A stretch of 64,000 bases of DNA, from contig CAWIKR010000003.1 in NCBI GenBank assembly GCA_963836775.1, positions 496,001 to 560,000 on the forward strand, read 5' to 3'. The translations under genes and the position numbers were made by a program. Under the pieces are notes generated by a model. It saw only the letters and a list, made by a program, of their open reading frames with translations, was not told where the DNA came from and made no database searches. Source of the stretch: DASQPR01 sp963836775 (GTDB lineage: Bacteria > Actinomycetota > Actinomycetes > Mycobacteriales > Micromonosporaceae). Below, piece by piece: positions 45,310 through 54,224 of the stretch (its first letter is position 1; each line of letters starts with the position of its first letter).

Positions 45310-45975
45310 GTGGTGGTCGCCCTCACCTTCGGCCTTACGTTGCTGGCCCTGGTGTATGCGATCGGTCCGGTCTCCGGCTGTCACGTCAATCCGGCGGTGA
45401 CGCTGGGCGTCCTCATCGCTGGGCGGATCTCGTTGGTGGGCGCAATTGGTTACTGGATCGCGCAGTTCGCCGGGGCCGCGGTCGCCGGGTTCGGCCTCTT
45501 CGTCCTGACTCGCTGGGGCGGCGTCTTCGACCAGACCGGCACGCTCGCGACCAACGGCTATGGCCGGCACATCAACCTCGGCGGGACGTTCCTCATCGAA
45601 ATCGCCTTGACCTGCATCCTCGTTCTGGTTGTGCTGATCGTGACCAGCCGCGCCGAGCATGCCGGTTTCGCCGGCCTAGCGATCGGGTTCGTGCTGACCA
45701 CCACCAACCTGATGGCGATCACACTCGACGGCGCATCAATCAATCCAGCCCGGTCATTCGGACCGGCGATCTTCGAGCGCGGTGCTGCCCTGCGCCAGCT
45801 CTGGGTGTTTATCGTCGCGCCGCTGATCGGTGGCGTGCTGGCAGCGGTGCTCGCACCGGTCCTGGCCACCGCCGGCGCGAGCTACCGGGCCAACGCCGAA
45901 GAGGACGATGAGCAGCCGCTGCCTCCTGCGAGCGAGCAAGGCGACATCTCGTTGGATCCGCACGCCTCACGGTGA
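45310..45975 (+). CDS. Aquaporin-family channel lacking the first transmembrane helix
   Basis: 221 aa from GTG. Both NPA boxes are present: SGCHVNPAVTLGVL and SINPARSFGPAIFE, with helices TFGLTLLALVYAI, SLVGAIGYWIAQF, FLIEIALTCILVLVVLI, FAGLAIGFVLTTTNLM and LWVFIVAPLIGGVLAAVL. The standard AqpZ begins with a helix EFLGTFWLVFGGCG before this; here the same frame upstream gives only a short hydrophilic stretch (IPKRAVAARVTGG) after a TGA at 45256. TM1 is therefore missing, either by 5' deletion or by a rearranged gene, and function is doubtful. The C-terminal tail is acidic. Confidence 0.65.
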   Translation: MVVALTFGLTLLALVYAIGPVSGCHVNPAVTLGVLIAGRISLVGAIGYWIAQFAGAAVAGFGLFVLTRWGGVFDQTGTLATNGYGRHINLGGTFLIEIALTCILVLVVLIVTSRAEHAGFAGLAIGFVLTTTNLMAITLDGASINPARSFGPAIFERGAALRQLWVFIVAPLIGGVLAAVLAPVLATAGASYRANAEEDDEQPLPPASEQGDISLDPHASR

Positions 45976-46041
45976 CTCGGCGGAGGTCCCCGCATTGTCA
46001 AACCTGCCGCAGTCACGGCTGGTACGCGCCGCGCGGGTGCG

Positions 46042-46442
46042 TCAAACTTCGGTGGCTATGTCACGACCGTGTGCGGTCAGAGCCCATATGACGGTGAACG
46101 CCACGGCCACGATAATGATTGCCCAAAATGGATACCACGGAAGCCAGGCGAATCCGATCAGCGCGGTCCAGAGCGCCATAATCACGCCGACGGTGCGCGC
46201 CCACACCGCCCCGGTAAAGACCCCGAATCCTGCGAGCAGCACGATGATGCCGGTGATCAGATGAATCCAGCCCCACGATGTGGTGCTGAACTTGAAGACG
46301 TAATTTCTCGTAGTGACGAAGAAGTTGTCATTGATCAGTCCGACAAGCCCTGCGATGATCCACCAGACTCCGATGAGAAGCATTGAGATGGCGGCGAACA
46401 ACGTCCAACCAACTGCCGCCCAGTGCGTTGTCGTTGCTGCAT
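46042..46442 (-). pseudogene. DUF7144 family membrane protein with start-proximal frameshift
   Basis: The family is clear from AAVGWTLFAAISMLLIGVWW, IAGLVGLINDNFFV, WGWIHLITGIIVLLAGFGVF and TGAVWARTVGVIMALWTAL, four TM helices in all, ending TAHGRDIATEV. GGAGGGAGCTGCC-ATG at 46442 is an ideal start, but its frame is one base off and soon meets a stop. Adding one G directly after that ATG would give MAATTTHWAAVGW and about 134 aa. Either this is a real frameshift, a sequencing error, or translation starts at an upstream TTG or an internal ATG. Function of DUF7144 is unknown. Confidence 0.6.
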
Positions 46443-46686
46443 GGCAGCTCCCTCCACAATTGCTCTCACATTGGCCGCATTCGAGTCCAGGCTGTCGACG
46501 ACCCAATGCGCATAGATGCGCCAATATTCATTGCTTGTCGCGTGAAGCGGGTATGCCCCAATACGCAACAGTATGGGCGCCCACAATGCTGAAATGAAGG
46601 CGTATGGATGGACTCAATGGCCGGACTCATGTCGTTTCGGCCCGAGCGGCGGCCACCCTACGGCCAGAAACGTTCTGGCACCCGAT

Positions 46687-47538
46687 TCAGCTGTTCGCCG
46701 TCGTCTCGGGACGGAGCGCCGTGGCAGAGGCCCACAGCATGCCGGGGTTGAGGCGCGTGGGGTGCAGCCCTTTCATTTCGTCGTATAGCTGACGCGCCGT
46801 TGATGTCGTCTCAAGCACGGCGTCGAAGTCGCTGATGTAGCGCCGTGTCTCGCCGATGGTGCTGGCGCTGTCCGCCCGATCCGGCCGTTTATGGCCGGCG
46901 ACTACCGCCGCTGGGTCCATCCCCTCGATCTGGTCGAGTGCGCTAAGCCACGCACGCCGGCCTTCCGGACCCGACTCAGCCAGGTACATGTGAACATCGT
47001 TGTAGACCGCGTCACCCGCAACAACCAGACCGATCGACGGGACGTGCATGCAGGTCGTGCTGTCGGTATCGGTGTGGCCGAGGTTGACCACTACCAAATC
47101 GTCGCCTTCGAGGTCGATCGCCTGATTCTCCAAAGGTTCGGCGACAACCCGGGGCGGAATCTGATGAGGGAACATGACTTCCCAGCTCGCGGCGACCGCC
47201 TCCGGAGTTGATCGGCTCATCACCTCAACCACCGGCGGCGTGGCAACGAAGCGTGCGTACGGAAATTGCTTCAACAGCACGCTTGCGCCGAACCAATGAT
47301 CGCCGTGACCATGCGTCGCGTAGATAGTGGTCAGATTCTTCCCGGACGCGGTCACCCAGCTGGCAACGTCTTCCGCCATCGACGTAGTCATCGGTGGATC
47401 GACGAGCACCGCATCGGTCTCGCCGAAGATCAGAGTCGACGAGATCGGCGACCAGGTCCGCTGGGTCTCTCCCGGAGGAATGTCAGTCAGCGCCGTCGGC
47501 ACGATCGGCGACACGAACACGTCGAATGACAGAGCCAT
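46687..47538 (-). CDS. MBL-fold metallohydrolase
   Basis: 283 aa from the ATG at 47538. Residues 60-110 give STLIFGETDAVLVDPPMTTS and ATHGHGDHWFGASVLL with the H-x-H-x-D-H site; VNLGHTDTDSTTCMHVPSIG and VAGDAVYNDVHMYLAESGPE supply further ligands (His, Asp), and AGHKRPDRADSAS the last His. The sequence fits a group of small-molecule lactonase or phosphodiesterase-like hydrolases. There is no signal peptide. It is not clearly in an operon: the next gene is divergent 300 bp away. Confidence 0.85.
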   Translation of the reverse strand: MALSFDVFVSPIVPTALTDIPPGETQRTWSPISSTLIFGETDAVLVDPPMTTSMAEDVASWVTASGKNLTTIYATHGHGDHWFGASVLLKQFPYARFVATPPVVEVMSRSTPEAVAASWEVMFPHQIPPRVVAEPLENQAIDLEGDDLVVVNLGHTDTDSTTCMHVPSIGLVVAGDAVYNDVHMYLAESGPEGRRAWLSALDQIEGMDPAAVVAGHKRPDRADSASTIGETRRYISDFDAVLETTSTARQLYDEMKGLHPTRLNPGMLWASATALRPETTANS

Positions 47539-47839
47539 GCTGCCAGTGTCGCCGCTCGGTTGTCGCTCGGCAGGAGTACTCGCATCTTGCGCCGACACTA
47601 CGTACATCGAGCGCTCGACGGTGGGGTGAGAGTGCGACCCTGACTCCGCGGGCTCGCGTGATGGGCTGCCGTGCTAAGGCGGTCGTCGCACCAGTCACCC
47701 GTTGAGGGTGTGACCGCCGTGGCGGCTGGTGCGCCTCTGGCAAGGGGCAGCCGGCTGATCGCCCGGGGTGCTCGATTCGTGCAGCCCGAGCAGTTCTGCG
47801 GCGTTAGTGTCGTCGGGAGACCACCCGGGGGAGGTCACG

Positions 47840-48763
47840 ATGAGCACACCCGAGGACGGCCCGAGCAGCGCGGGCGGGATGACGGCGGCGGAACTCTTGG
47901 GCACCGACGTTCGTGAGGGCTATGCCGAGGTCGGCGACCAGCGGCTGCATTATGTCGAGGCCGGCGAGGGGCCGTTGATCGTTTTGCTGCACGGCTTCCC
48001 CGAGTTCTGGTACGGCTGGCGTCTGCAGATCCAGCCGCTCGCGGCGGCGGGATTCCGGGTCGTCGCCCCCGACACGCGCGGCTATAACCTGTCGTCGCGG
48101 CCGGACGGTGTGGCTGCCTACGACGTCGGCAAGCTGGCCGATGACATCCGCGGCCTGATCCTGGAACGCGGTGCCCAATCCGCACTGCTGGTCGGTCACG
48201 ACTGGGGCGGAAGCATCGCCTGGGCCACCGCGATGAACCACCCCGAGGTGGTGGACCGGCTCGCCATACTCAACGCGGCTCATCCGCGGAAGCTGGCGGA
48301 GGGACTTCACCATCCGGGACAGCTGCGCAAGTCGTGGTACTTCTTCTTCTTCGCCGTCCCAGAGTTGCCCGAAGGCGTTGTGCACGCGAACGACTGGCAC
48401 TTCTTCCGGCACTTTCTGCACGACGCGAAGCCGCCTTACACGGCGGAGGAGATGGACCGCTACATCGAGGCGTGGTCGCAGCCGGGCGCGGCAACCGCAA
48501 TGATCAACTACTACCGATCCTCGGTGCGCACGTCACCGAAGACTGCCGAGGCGCAAATTCGCCCCATCTCGGCGCCCACGCTGGTCATCTGGGGGGAGCA
48601 GGATCGCTATCTCGGCACCGAGCTAGCTGAGCCAGAACGCGATGACGTGCCGAACCTCGACCGCGTCGAGCGCCTTCCCGATGCGTCGCACTGGGTCCAC
48701 CACGACGAGCACGAGCGCGTCACGCAACTGCTCACCGAGTTCTTCGCCCCAGCACTGAAATAG
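47840..48763 (+). CDS. Epoxide hydrolase-like alpha/beta hydrolase
   Basis: 307 aa from the ATG at 47840, preceded by GGGGGAGG. The EH signature: LHGFPEFWYGWRLQIQPLAA (oxyanion HGFPE), APDTRGYNLSSRP, nucleophile Asp in LLVGHDWGGSIAWATAMNHP, cap domain around HFFRHFLHDAKPPYTAEEMD, acid in WGEQDRYLG and His in LPDASHWVHHDEHERV. Cap Tyr residues are present. The family opens epoxides with water or acts as haloalkane/fluoroacetate dehalogenase; the HDWGG elbow with nearby EH-type cap favours epoxides. Confidence 0.88.
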   Translation: MSTPEDGPSSAGGMTAAELLGTDVREGYAEVGDQRLHYVEAGEGPLIVLLHGFPEFWYGWRLQIQPLAAAGFRVVAPDTRGYNLSSRPDGVAAYDVGKLADDIRGLILERGAQSALLVGHDWGGSIAWATAMNHPEVVDRLAILNAAHPRKLAEGLHHPGQLRKSWYFFFFAVPELPEGVVHANDWHFFRHFLHDAKPPYTAEEMDRYIEAWSQPGAATAMINYYRSSVRTSPKTAEAQIRPISAPTLVIWGEQDRYLGTELAEPERDDVPNLDRVERLPDASHWVHHDEHERVTQLLTEFFAPALK

Positions 48764-48936
48764 CCGCGACCCATCCTGGCCCAGGGCGCGCCGTCCACAG
48801 TTCCTGTGCAAGGTGACCGGTCGAGAGCCGCTCAGCGCAGACGGGTCCGATCAGATCGAACGGCTGGGGATCCACTGGCTCGCGTTGGGCTGAGACAGGA
48901 CGCGAAGTGCTGGCAGCACGATCTTGGGAGAACCTC

Positions 48937-49224
48937 ATGACACATGTGGCTTGGGACCACGTGACCCATGGTGACGTGGTGCGCGCGATTCACGAATACG
49001 ACCGACTGGGCCCGGAGCAATTCTTCTCGGAGCATGGTTTCGCCCCCACCACGACCTACGAGCTGGTCTGGGACGAACACCTATACCCGCCCAAAGCCAT
49101 CTTGGGCACGGCTTATGAGTTCGCGACTGGCCAGCGCCTGGCATCGGGCGACTTCGAGGGCGGAAAGACCGGTGCAGTCACGGTGCTCGGAAAGCTCGGA
49201 TTCACCGTCCAACAAAAAGGGTGA
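48937..49224 (+). CDS. Stand-alone ScoMcrA-like N-terminal head domain protein
   Basis: 95 aa from the ATG at 48937, with GGGAGAAC upstream. The whole protein is one domain: HGDVVRAIHEYDRLGPEQFF, EHGFAPTTTYELVWDEHLYP, PKAILGTAYEFATGQRLAS, FEGGKTGAVTVLGKLGF. This is the head domain found at the N-terminus of the type IV restriction enzyme ScoMcrA and many HNH/McrA-like nucleases. Here it lacks any nuclease or SRA part. It is a solo domain, whose role (DNA recognition, antitoxin or decay product) is open. It looks intact rather than broken. Confidence 0.65.
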   Translation: MTHVAWDHVTHGDVVRAIHEYDRLGPEQFFSEHGFAPTTTYELVWDEHLYPPKAILGTAYEFATGQRLASGDFEGGKTGAVTVLGKLGFTVQQKG

Positions 49225-49295
49225 CCATCCTGATGAGGTCAACCTCGGCACGCCATGGACCCAACTCGCTCAAGATCACGCCGTGATCGTCGTAC

Positions 49296-50684
49296 CTAGT
49301 TGTCGAACACTCCGAAGAGGGTGTTGAGGCCTTCAGCAAAGAGCGGATGTGTGAAGATCGCGTCGGCCATGTCGGTGTAAGAGAGCTTGCCCAGCATGGC
49401 GACCTGGATGATGGTCATGATCTCACCGCCCTCGCTACCGAGGACCGCGCAGCCCAGGATCTGACCGCTGGCCGCGTCGACGATGACTTTCATGAATCCG
49501 CGCGTCTCCCCGGTCTCAATGGCCCGGATGACGGCGCTCATCGGCAGCTTCGCCACGCGGATCGCACGTCCTTGCGCCCTGGCCTCGCGCTCGGTCATGC
49601 CGACGCGGCCAAGCTGCGGGTCGATGAACATCGTGTAAGGGACGAGCCGGTCCCGGATGCTCGCCTTCTCGTGCTTAATGAGATTGGCGCGCAGGATGCG
49701 GTAATCGTCATAGGAAAGGTGTGTGAAGGCCGGGCCGCCCTTGACGTCGCCCATCGCGTAGACACCTGGGACACTGGTTTCCAGATACTCGTCGACCTCG
49801 ATGAAGCCGTGGTCGTCAAGGCGGATGCCGGCATTCTCGAGGCTGAGGCTGTCCGTATTCGGGATGCGCCCGATGGCAGATAGCAGGTGCGAACCTTCGA
49901 GCTCTCGCTCACTGTCCTCCGTGCGAACGGTCAGCCGCAGGCGGCCGCCGTCGGCCCGTTCGATCCGGAGAGGCGTCGACGAGGTCAGGATCGTGATCCC
50001 ATCATCGCGCAAGACAGTGGCGACCTCGTCCGAGACGTCCTCGTCCTCGATCATCATCAGCCGCGCGGCGGTTTGGATGATGGTGACCTCGCTGCCGAAC
50101 CGGCGAAACATCTGCCCGAACTCCAGCCCGATGTAGCCGCCGCCGAGGATGATCAAGTGCTCCGGGAGTTGGTCCAACTCCATGATCGACGTTGAATTGA
50201 GCACCGGGACGTCGGCGGCGCCGGTGATCTCCAGCGGCTTGGGCCGGGTGCCTGCGTTGATGATCACCGTCGGCGCGCTGATCAGCCGCATCCCGCCGTC
50301 TGTCAAAGCGATCTCGACTGTTTGTGGGCCAGTGAAACGGGCCTCGCCTTCGATCAGGTCAAGCCCATTCTGCGCCAGCCGGCTCGCGTAGTTCTGCCGC
50401 GCGCCCGCGACCATGGCGCGTTTTCGCTCCCGCACCGCGTCCAAGTCCACCGACACTTGGCCAACGCGCACGCCGAACTCCGCGGCACGGCGCGCCTGGT
50501 AAGCAAGGCGCGCGCTGGCGACCATCGTCTTGGTCGGGGTACACCCCGTGTTCACGCAGACGCCGCCCAGTTGGTCACGCTCGATGAGGGCTACCTTCCG
50601 GCCCGCCTGCGCCAGCTCGACAGGCAGGAACCGGCCACCCTGGCTGGTCCCAATCACGATCGCGTCATATTGCTGATCGGTCAT
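49296..50684 (-). CDS. FAD-dependent pyridine nucleotide-disulfide oxidoreductase (mercuric reductase-like)
   Basis: 462 aa, ATG start. FAD-binding loop YDAIVIGTSQGGRFLPVELA, redox-active Cys pair VCVNTGCTPTKTMVASAR, NAD(P) loop IILGGGYIGLEFGQMF, second FAD motif VYAMGDVKGGPAFTH, and dimer-interface FTHPLFAEGLNTLF, which holds the His-Glu pair. It lacks the N-terminal metal-binding domain and the C-terminal vicinal Cys of real MerA, so mercury reduction is unlikely; RclA-like or lipoamide dehydrogenase-related activity is more plausible. The unusual GTSQGG first loop is shared by this subgroup. It is monocistronic. Confidence 0.85.
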   Translation of the reverse strand: MTDQQYDAIVIGTSQGGRFLPVELAQAGRKVALIERDQLGGVCVNTGCTPTKTMVASARLAYQARRAAEFGVRVGQVSVDLDAVRERKRAMVAGARQNYASRLAQNGLDLIEGEARFTGPQTVEIALTDGGMRLISAPTVIINAGTRPKPLEITGAADVPVLNSTSIMELDQLPEHLIILGGGYIGLEFGQMFRRFGSEVTIIQTAARLMMIEDEDVSDEVATVLRDDGITILTSSTPLRIERADGGRLRLTVRTEDSERELEGSHLLSAIGRIPNTDSLSLENAGIRLDDHGFIEVDEYLETSVPGVYAMGDVKGGPAFTHLSYDDYRILRANLIKHEKASIRDRLVPYTMFIDPQLGRVGMTEREARAQGRAIRVAKLPMSAVIRAIETGETRGFMKVIVDAASGQILGCAVLGSEGGEIMTIIQVAMLGKLSYTDMADAIFTHPLFAEGLNTLFGVFDN

Positions 50685-50793
50685 GTGCGTAATCCTCTGC
50701 AGCTACGGGTCCCGCCATTGATTGTTCCCCTCCTTCCGATAACCCGAGCTCTCTTTCCCGCGGTAGCCGAACCTCAGCCGCACTGGGGGCGTT

Positions 50794-51117
50794 TCAGCCT
50801 GCGATGCGGTCGTCCAGAATGCCTTCACTGCGCAGTTGCTCGGCCATCGGGGAGCCGGAGGTGTGGAAGACGATGGCGCGGTTCGCGTCGTGCGCGGTGG
50901 CTGCCGCCGCGCGTAGGACGCCGATGGTCTGCGGGTCCACCGCAGTGACCTCGTCGAGGTCGACGACCAGCCGACGGGTGCGCTCGTACATGATCGTTTG
51001 GACGAGGGTGCGGCGTAGCTGATCGGTCGTGGGTTGGTCTATGGCGCCTATGGCGCGTACGACGATGGTGGGTTCGGGGGTTTGACTGGTGTTCGTCTGA
51101 ATCTGTCCCACGGTCAT
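50794..51117 (-). CDS. STAS-domain anti-sigma factor antagonist-like protein lacking the phospho-serine
   Basis: About 107 aa. The ATG at 51117 lies right against GGAG; the GTG at 51111 has better spacing and may be the true start. The STAS fold is seen in IVVRAIGAIDQPTTDQLRRT, RRLVVDLDEVTAVDPQTIGV and AIVFHTSGSPMAEQLRSEG. In phosphorylatable SpoIIAA/RsbV homologues the loop reads D-S; here it is D-P, so the usual Ser is Pro and control by a kinase such as RsbW cannot occur. It may be constitutively active or act in another partner switch. Confidence 0.75.
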   Translation of the reverse strand: MTVGQIQTNTSQTPEPTIVVRAIGAIDQPTTDQLRRTLVQTIMYERTRRLVVDLDEVTAVDPQTIGVLRAAAATAHDANRAIVFHTSGSPMAEQLRSEGILDDRIAG

Positions 51118-51521
51118 CTCCAAGACACTGCTGAGCTACGTCGGGACGGTAGCCGGTGTCGAGCGGGTGAGGCCGGTGGGCTCGCGGACCTGGCATGTTG
51201 GTCACAGCCAGTTGACTCCGTCCGTTGGATGGAGTGCCGCGGCGGCGGGAATTTGACCTCGACCTCAAGCGCGAGCAGCTTGTGTCACACCGCGGAATGG
51301 ACCCATCGATACCAGCGCTCGACGTCAACGCCCACCTTCCGAAGTCGTGGCGGCTGGCGGACAGCAGCGTCTGTTTTTCCTGCGACACCGATTTCAGCCG
51401 TACGTTCCGTGAGCCAGGCGGAGGCGGTCTCGCTCCTGTTAGCCCGGGCGGCCGAGGAACCACGCTGTCATGCCGAATCGAGTGCGTCTTATTCGTCGTA
51501 CCCCGGCGGTAGCTTCAGACC
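51118..51521. other. 404-bp gap without recognised gene
   Basis: Open frames here have no homology-like features. The region holds the promoter of the STAS gene and the MmcQ/YjbR-like gene; I could not assign boxes. Confidence 0.4.
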
Positions 51522-51953
51522 ATGGCTGGACCGGGAGAAGTTCCGCCGCTGGTCGAGGATCGGTTGCGAGCAGTGTGTCTGGGGCTGCCCGGCACCTATG
51601 AGGAGATGGCCTGGACCGGCATGCGCTGGCGCGTGCGGGGCCGCACGTTCGCGCATGCCTGCACGGTCGGGGCCGACAACCGGACCTCCCACGCACGGGT
51701 CTTCGCGACTGACGGCCCTGTCTGTGTGGTGACGTTCCGGGCGCACGCCGACGAGATCGGTGGGCTCGTCGGCTCCGGCCTGCCGTTCTATCGGCCCGGA
51801 TGGGGCGATAACGTCGTTGGGATGGTCCTGGATCCGCAGACCGACTGGACCGAGGTAGCAGAGTTACTCACCGAGAGTTACCGCATACAGGCGCCCAAGA
51901 GGCTTGCTCGCCTCGTTGACCAGTCGCCCGACCACCCGGCCCAGGAGACGTGA
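51522..51953 (+). CDS. MmcQ/YjbR-like protein (DUF419)
   Basis: 143 aa from ATG. EDRLRAVCLGLPGTYEEMAW near the start, RGRTFAHACTVGADN, VVTFRAHADEIGGLVGSGLP, and the C-terminal WTEVAELLTESYRIQAPKRL show the family fold (double-wing DNA-binding-like). The family often appears in actinobacteria as a small unknown protein and has a proposed DNA-binding role without direct proof. It is monocistronic. Confidence 0.75.
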   Translation: MAGPGEVPPLVEDRLRAVCLGLPGTYEEMAWTGMRWRVRGRTFAHACTVGADNRTSHARVFATDGPVCVVTFRAHADEIGGLVGSGLPFYRPGWGDNVVGMVLDPQTDWTEVAELLTESYRIQAPKRLARLVDQSPDHPAQET

Positions 51954-52192
51954 TTCCCTCATCGTGCGTTGATCTTCCTGGAGCCCACACACGACTTTGC
52001 CGAGATCAGTGCATCAGTGTGTGAAGGATGCGGCGCGTTGGGAAGCCTCGGTAATTCGTTGCTCGCTTGTCGGAGGCTGCCGTCCGGCACGCACTCGGCG
52101 CGGCGGGTGCGGGTGCGGGTTCAGCCCGTAGCATCGGATGAAGGGGATAAATGGCTTGCACAGGCGCCGGTCCGAGAGTTTGACTGCTCGCC

Positions 52193-53149
52193 ATGCCTTC
52201 CCCCTCACCGATCTTCGTCGCAGGTACGGGTCGTTCGGGAACGTCACGGATCGCCGACATCATCGGCGAACATCCGCTGATCCATCGGATTCCCATGGAG
52301 ACCAAGTTCATAATCGACCCGGGCGGCCTGCGGGACCTAGCCGATGCGCTCACCGATCGATACGACCCCACCGTCGGTGAGGACGCCCTGCACCGGCTGA
52401 GCGATTTCCTCACCGTACGAGTGCCCGGCCGGCGCGACGATCGCGGTAAAACCGTTCCCGAGCTGGTCGGCGAGCGGCGCTACCGGGACGCGGTGCAACA
52501 GCTCTGGCCGCAGTTGATCGCGTACACATACGACGAACCTGCGCCCGCGGAAGGCTTCGGGAACGCAGACCGGCCTGCGGGGCCGTTCGAGCCGCTGAGC
52601 CGCCGGTGGGTAGTTCCCAGGTATTTCAGCGACCGGCGCGAACTGCTCAGAATCTTGCGGGGCCTGATCGACACGATGTTCGGCGGAGCAGCCGCCGACG
52701 CGGGCAAGCCGACCTGGTGCGAGAAGACACCGTACAACCTGCTGTGCATGGAGTTCCTCTGGGAACTGGTCCCCGAAGCGACCATCGTGCACATCAAGCG
52801 TCACCCGGTCTCAGTGCTCGCATCCCACCTGGCCCAGCCATGGGCACCGCCGACCGTCGACGGCGCGCTCGCCTACCTCAAGCCGGTCTACCACCGATGG
52901 CTCACCTGGAAGGACACGGTCGACCTGACGGGCAGGCGATATATCGAGGTGAAAGCAGAAGACCTCGCAGCCGACTGGCCCGGGCAGCGCCGCGCCTTGT
53001 TCGAACGGCTCGACCTCGACGACTTTGCTACTCCCTCAACGTTCCAGTTGCACAAGCTGACGAACCGCGACAACCAATTCGACGACGAGACCCGCGAGTT
53101 CATCGAAGAAGCACTCGGCGATGTCATCGCGGCTATGGGATATGAGTGA
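52193..53149 (+). CDS. Sulfotransferase family protein
   Basis: 318 aa from ATG. The 5'-phosphosulfate loop is PIFVAGTGRSGTSRIADIIG, the 3'-phosphate region is ATIVHIKRHPVSVLASHLAQ, and WCEKTPYNLLCMEF (K-T-P motif) and YIEVKAEDLAADWPGQRRAL complete the PAPS fold. It probably moves sulfate from PAPS to a hydroxyl or amine of a small molecule or glycan. No signal peptide; no other sulfur gene is near. The substrate is unknown, and glycan or glycolipid targets are typical for this Stf-like class. Confidence 0.85.
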   Translation: MPSPSPIFVAGTGRSGTSRIADIIGEHPLIHRIPMETKFIIDPGGLRDLADALTDRYDPTVGEDALHRLSDFLTVRVPGRRDDRGKTVPELVGERRYRDAVQQLWPQLIAYTYDEPAPAEGFGNADRPAGPFEPLSRRWVVPRYFSDRRELLRILRGLIDTMFGGAAADAGKPTWCEKTPYNLLCMEFLWELVPEATIVHIKRHPVSVLASHLAQPWAPPTVDGALAYLKPVYHRWLTWKDTVDLTGRRYIEVKAEDLAADWPGQRRALFERLDLDDFATPSTFQLHKLTNRDNQFDDETREFIEEALGDVIAAMGYE

Positions 53150-53346
53150 CGGCGCTGGCGCTCCAGCTTGACGATGCCGCGTCGCCTTCGAATGCCCGGC
53201 GAAAGCTGCTTCAGCCGAACCGCATCGCAGACGACTTGTTTCTACCGCCGGCCTTCCCTCTTGAGCCCGCGCTTATGGGTGGGTGCACGCTTCTGTCGCA
53301 GGTCGAGTGCACTTGCCGAGAACAGTGATGTTCGGAACCTCGTAGG

Positions 53347-54087
53347 ATGTGGCCGGTGGGGTGGGAGGCACTCGGGCGGTGGGGTGAAGACGTCGCTCGC
53401 ATCGAACCGCTCGCTGGCGGAGTTGCCAACGAGGTGTGGAGCTTGCGCGTCAACGGGCACCTGGCGGTTGGTCGTCTCGGCGCCAGGAGCGACGCTGATC
53501 TCGCGTGGGAGACCGAGCTTCTGCGATACCTCGACCGTGAAGGTCTGACCGTGCCGGTGCCGGTCCCGACTACCGACGGCAGGCTGTTCGCGGACGGTCT
53601 GGTGGTGATGACCTACGTGGAGGGCGGACCGCCTGAGACGCAGGCCGACTGGCGTCGCGTGGCCGGCACGCTCCGCGAGTTGCATCGGTTGACGAAGGGC
53701 TGGCCGCAGCGCCCAGGTTGGCGATCGTCGACCGACCTCCTGCACGCCGAGACCGGGACGAAGATCGACCTCGGCGCGATGCCCTCGGAGAGCGTTGCTC
53801 GATGCCGAGCAGCGTGGGCGCGGCTCACCGGGCGTCAGACATGCGTGGTCCACGGCGACCCCAACCCTGGCAATGTTCGCGTGACCGCGACTCAGGTCGC
53901 GCTGATCGACTGGGACGAGTCACACGTCGACGTCCCCGACCTTGACCTTGTGCTGCCCGGCAACGCCGCCGGCCTCGACGACGGCGCGCGCGACATCGCC
54001 GCGCAAGCGTCGGCCGCATGGGAAGCCGCCGTCTGCTGGGACGACGAGTACGCAGTCAAGCGGCTCGCCGAAGTTCGCGCGGTCTGA
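53347..54087 (+). CDS. APH-family phosphotransferase-like protein, copy 1
   Basis: 246 aa from ATG. The N-lobe has PLAGGVANEVWSLRVNGHLA; the hinge region holds GLVVMTYVEGGPPETQADWR; the Brenner-type catalytic loop is CVVHGDPNPGNVRVTATQVA with the metal site ALIDWDESHVDVP. The Asp and Asn of HGDPNPGN and the Asp of IDWDE are conserved, so catalysis is possible. APH-like kinases phosphorylate choline, aminoglycosides, homoserine or other metabolites. A second paralogue lies 1.8 kb downstream with the shared WPQRPG motif. No clinical resistance can be inferred. Confidence 0.85.
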   Translation: MWPVGWEALGRWGEDVARIEPLAGGVANEVWSLRVNGHLAVGRLGARSDADLAWETELLRYLDREGLTVPVPVPTTDGRLFADGLVVMTYVEGGPPETQADWRRVAGTLRELHRLTKGWPQRPGWRSSTDLLHAETGTKIDLGAMPSESVARCRAAWARLTGRQTCVVHGDPNPGNVRVTATQVALIDWDESHVDVPDLDLVLPGNAAGLDDGARDIAAQASAAWEAAVCWDDEYAVKRLAEVRAV

Positions 54088-54224
54088 GAAAGCGTCCGAG
54101 GCGTGGCGTTATTGGCGGTCGGGTGCGCACATCCGCCGCAGGTCGCGCGCCTTTGCCGATGAGCGCGAACTGCTCCACCTGTCGGCATGGCCAGTAATGT
54201 GTCCCCAGCAGGGAAAGGTCGCAG

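Noticed and set aside
51225..51512. 95-aa plus-strand frame in the gap before the MmcQ/YjbR-like gene
   Set aside because: No ribosome site and no domain-like pattern; composition resembles non-coding sequence.
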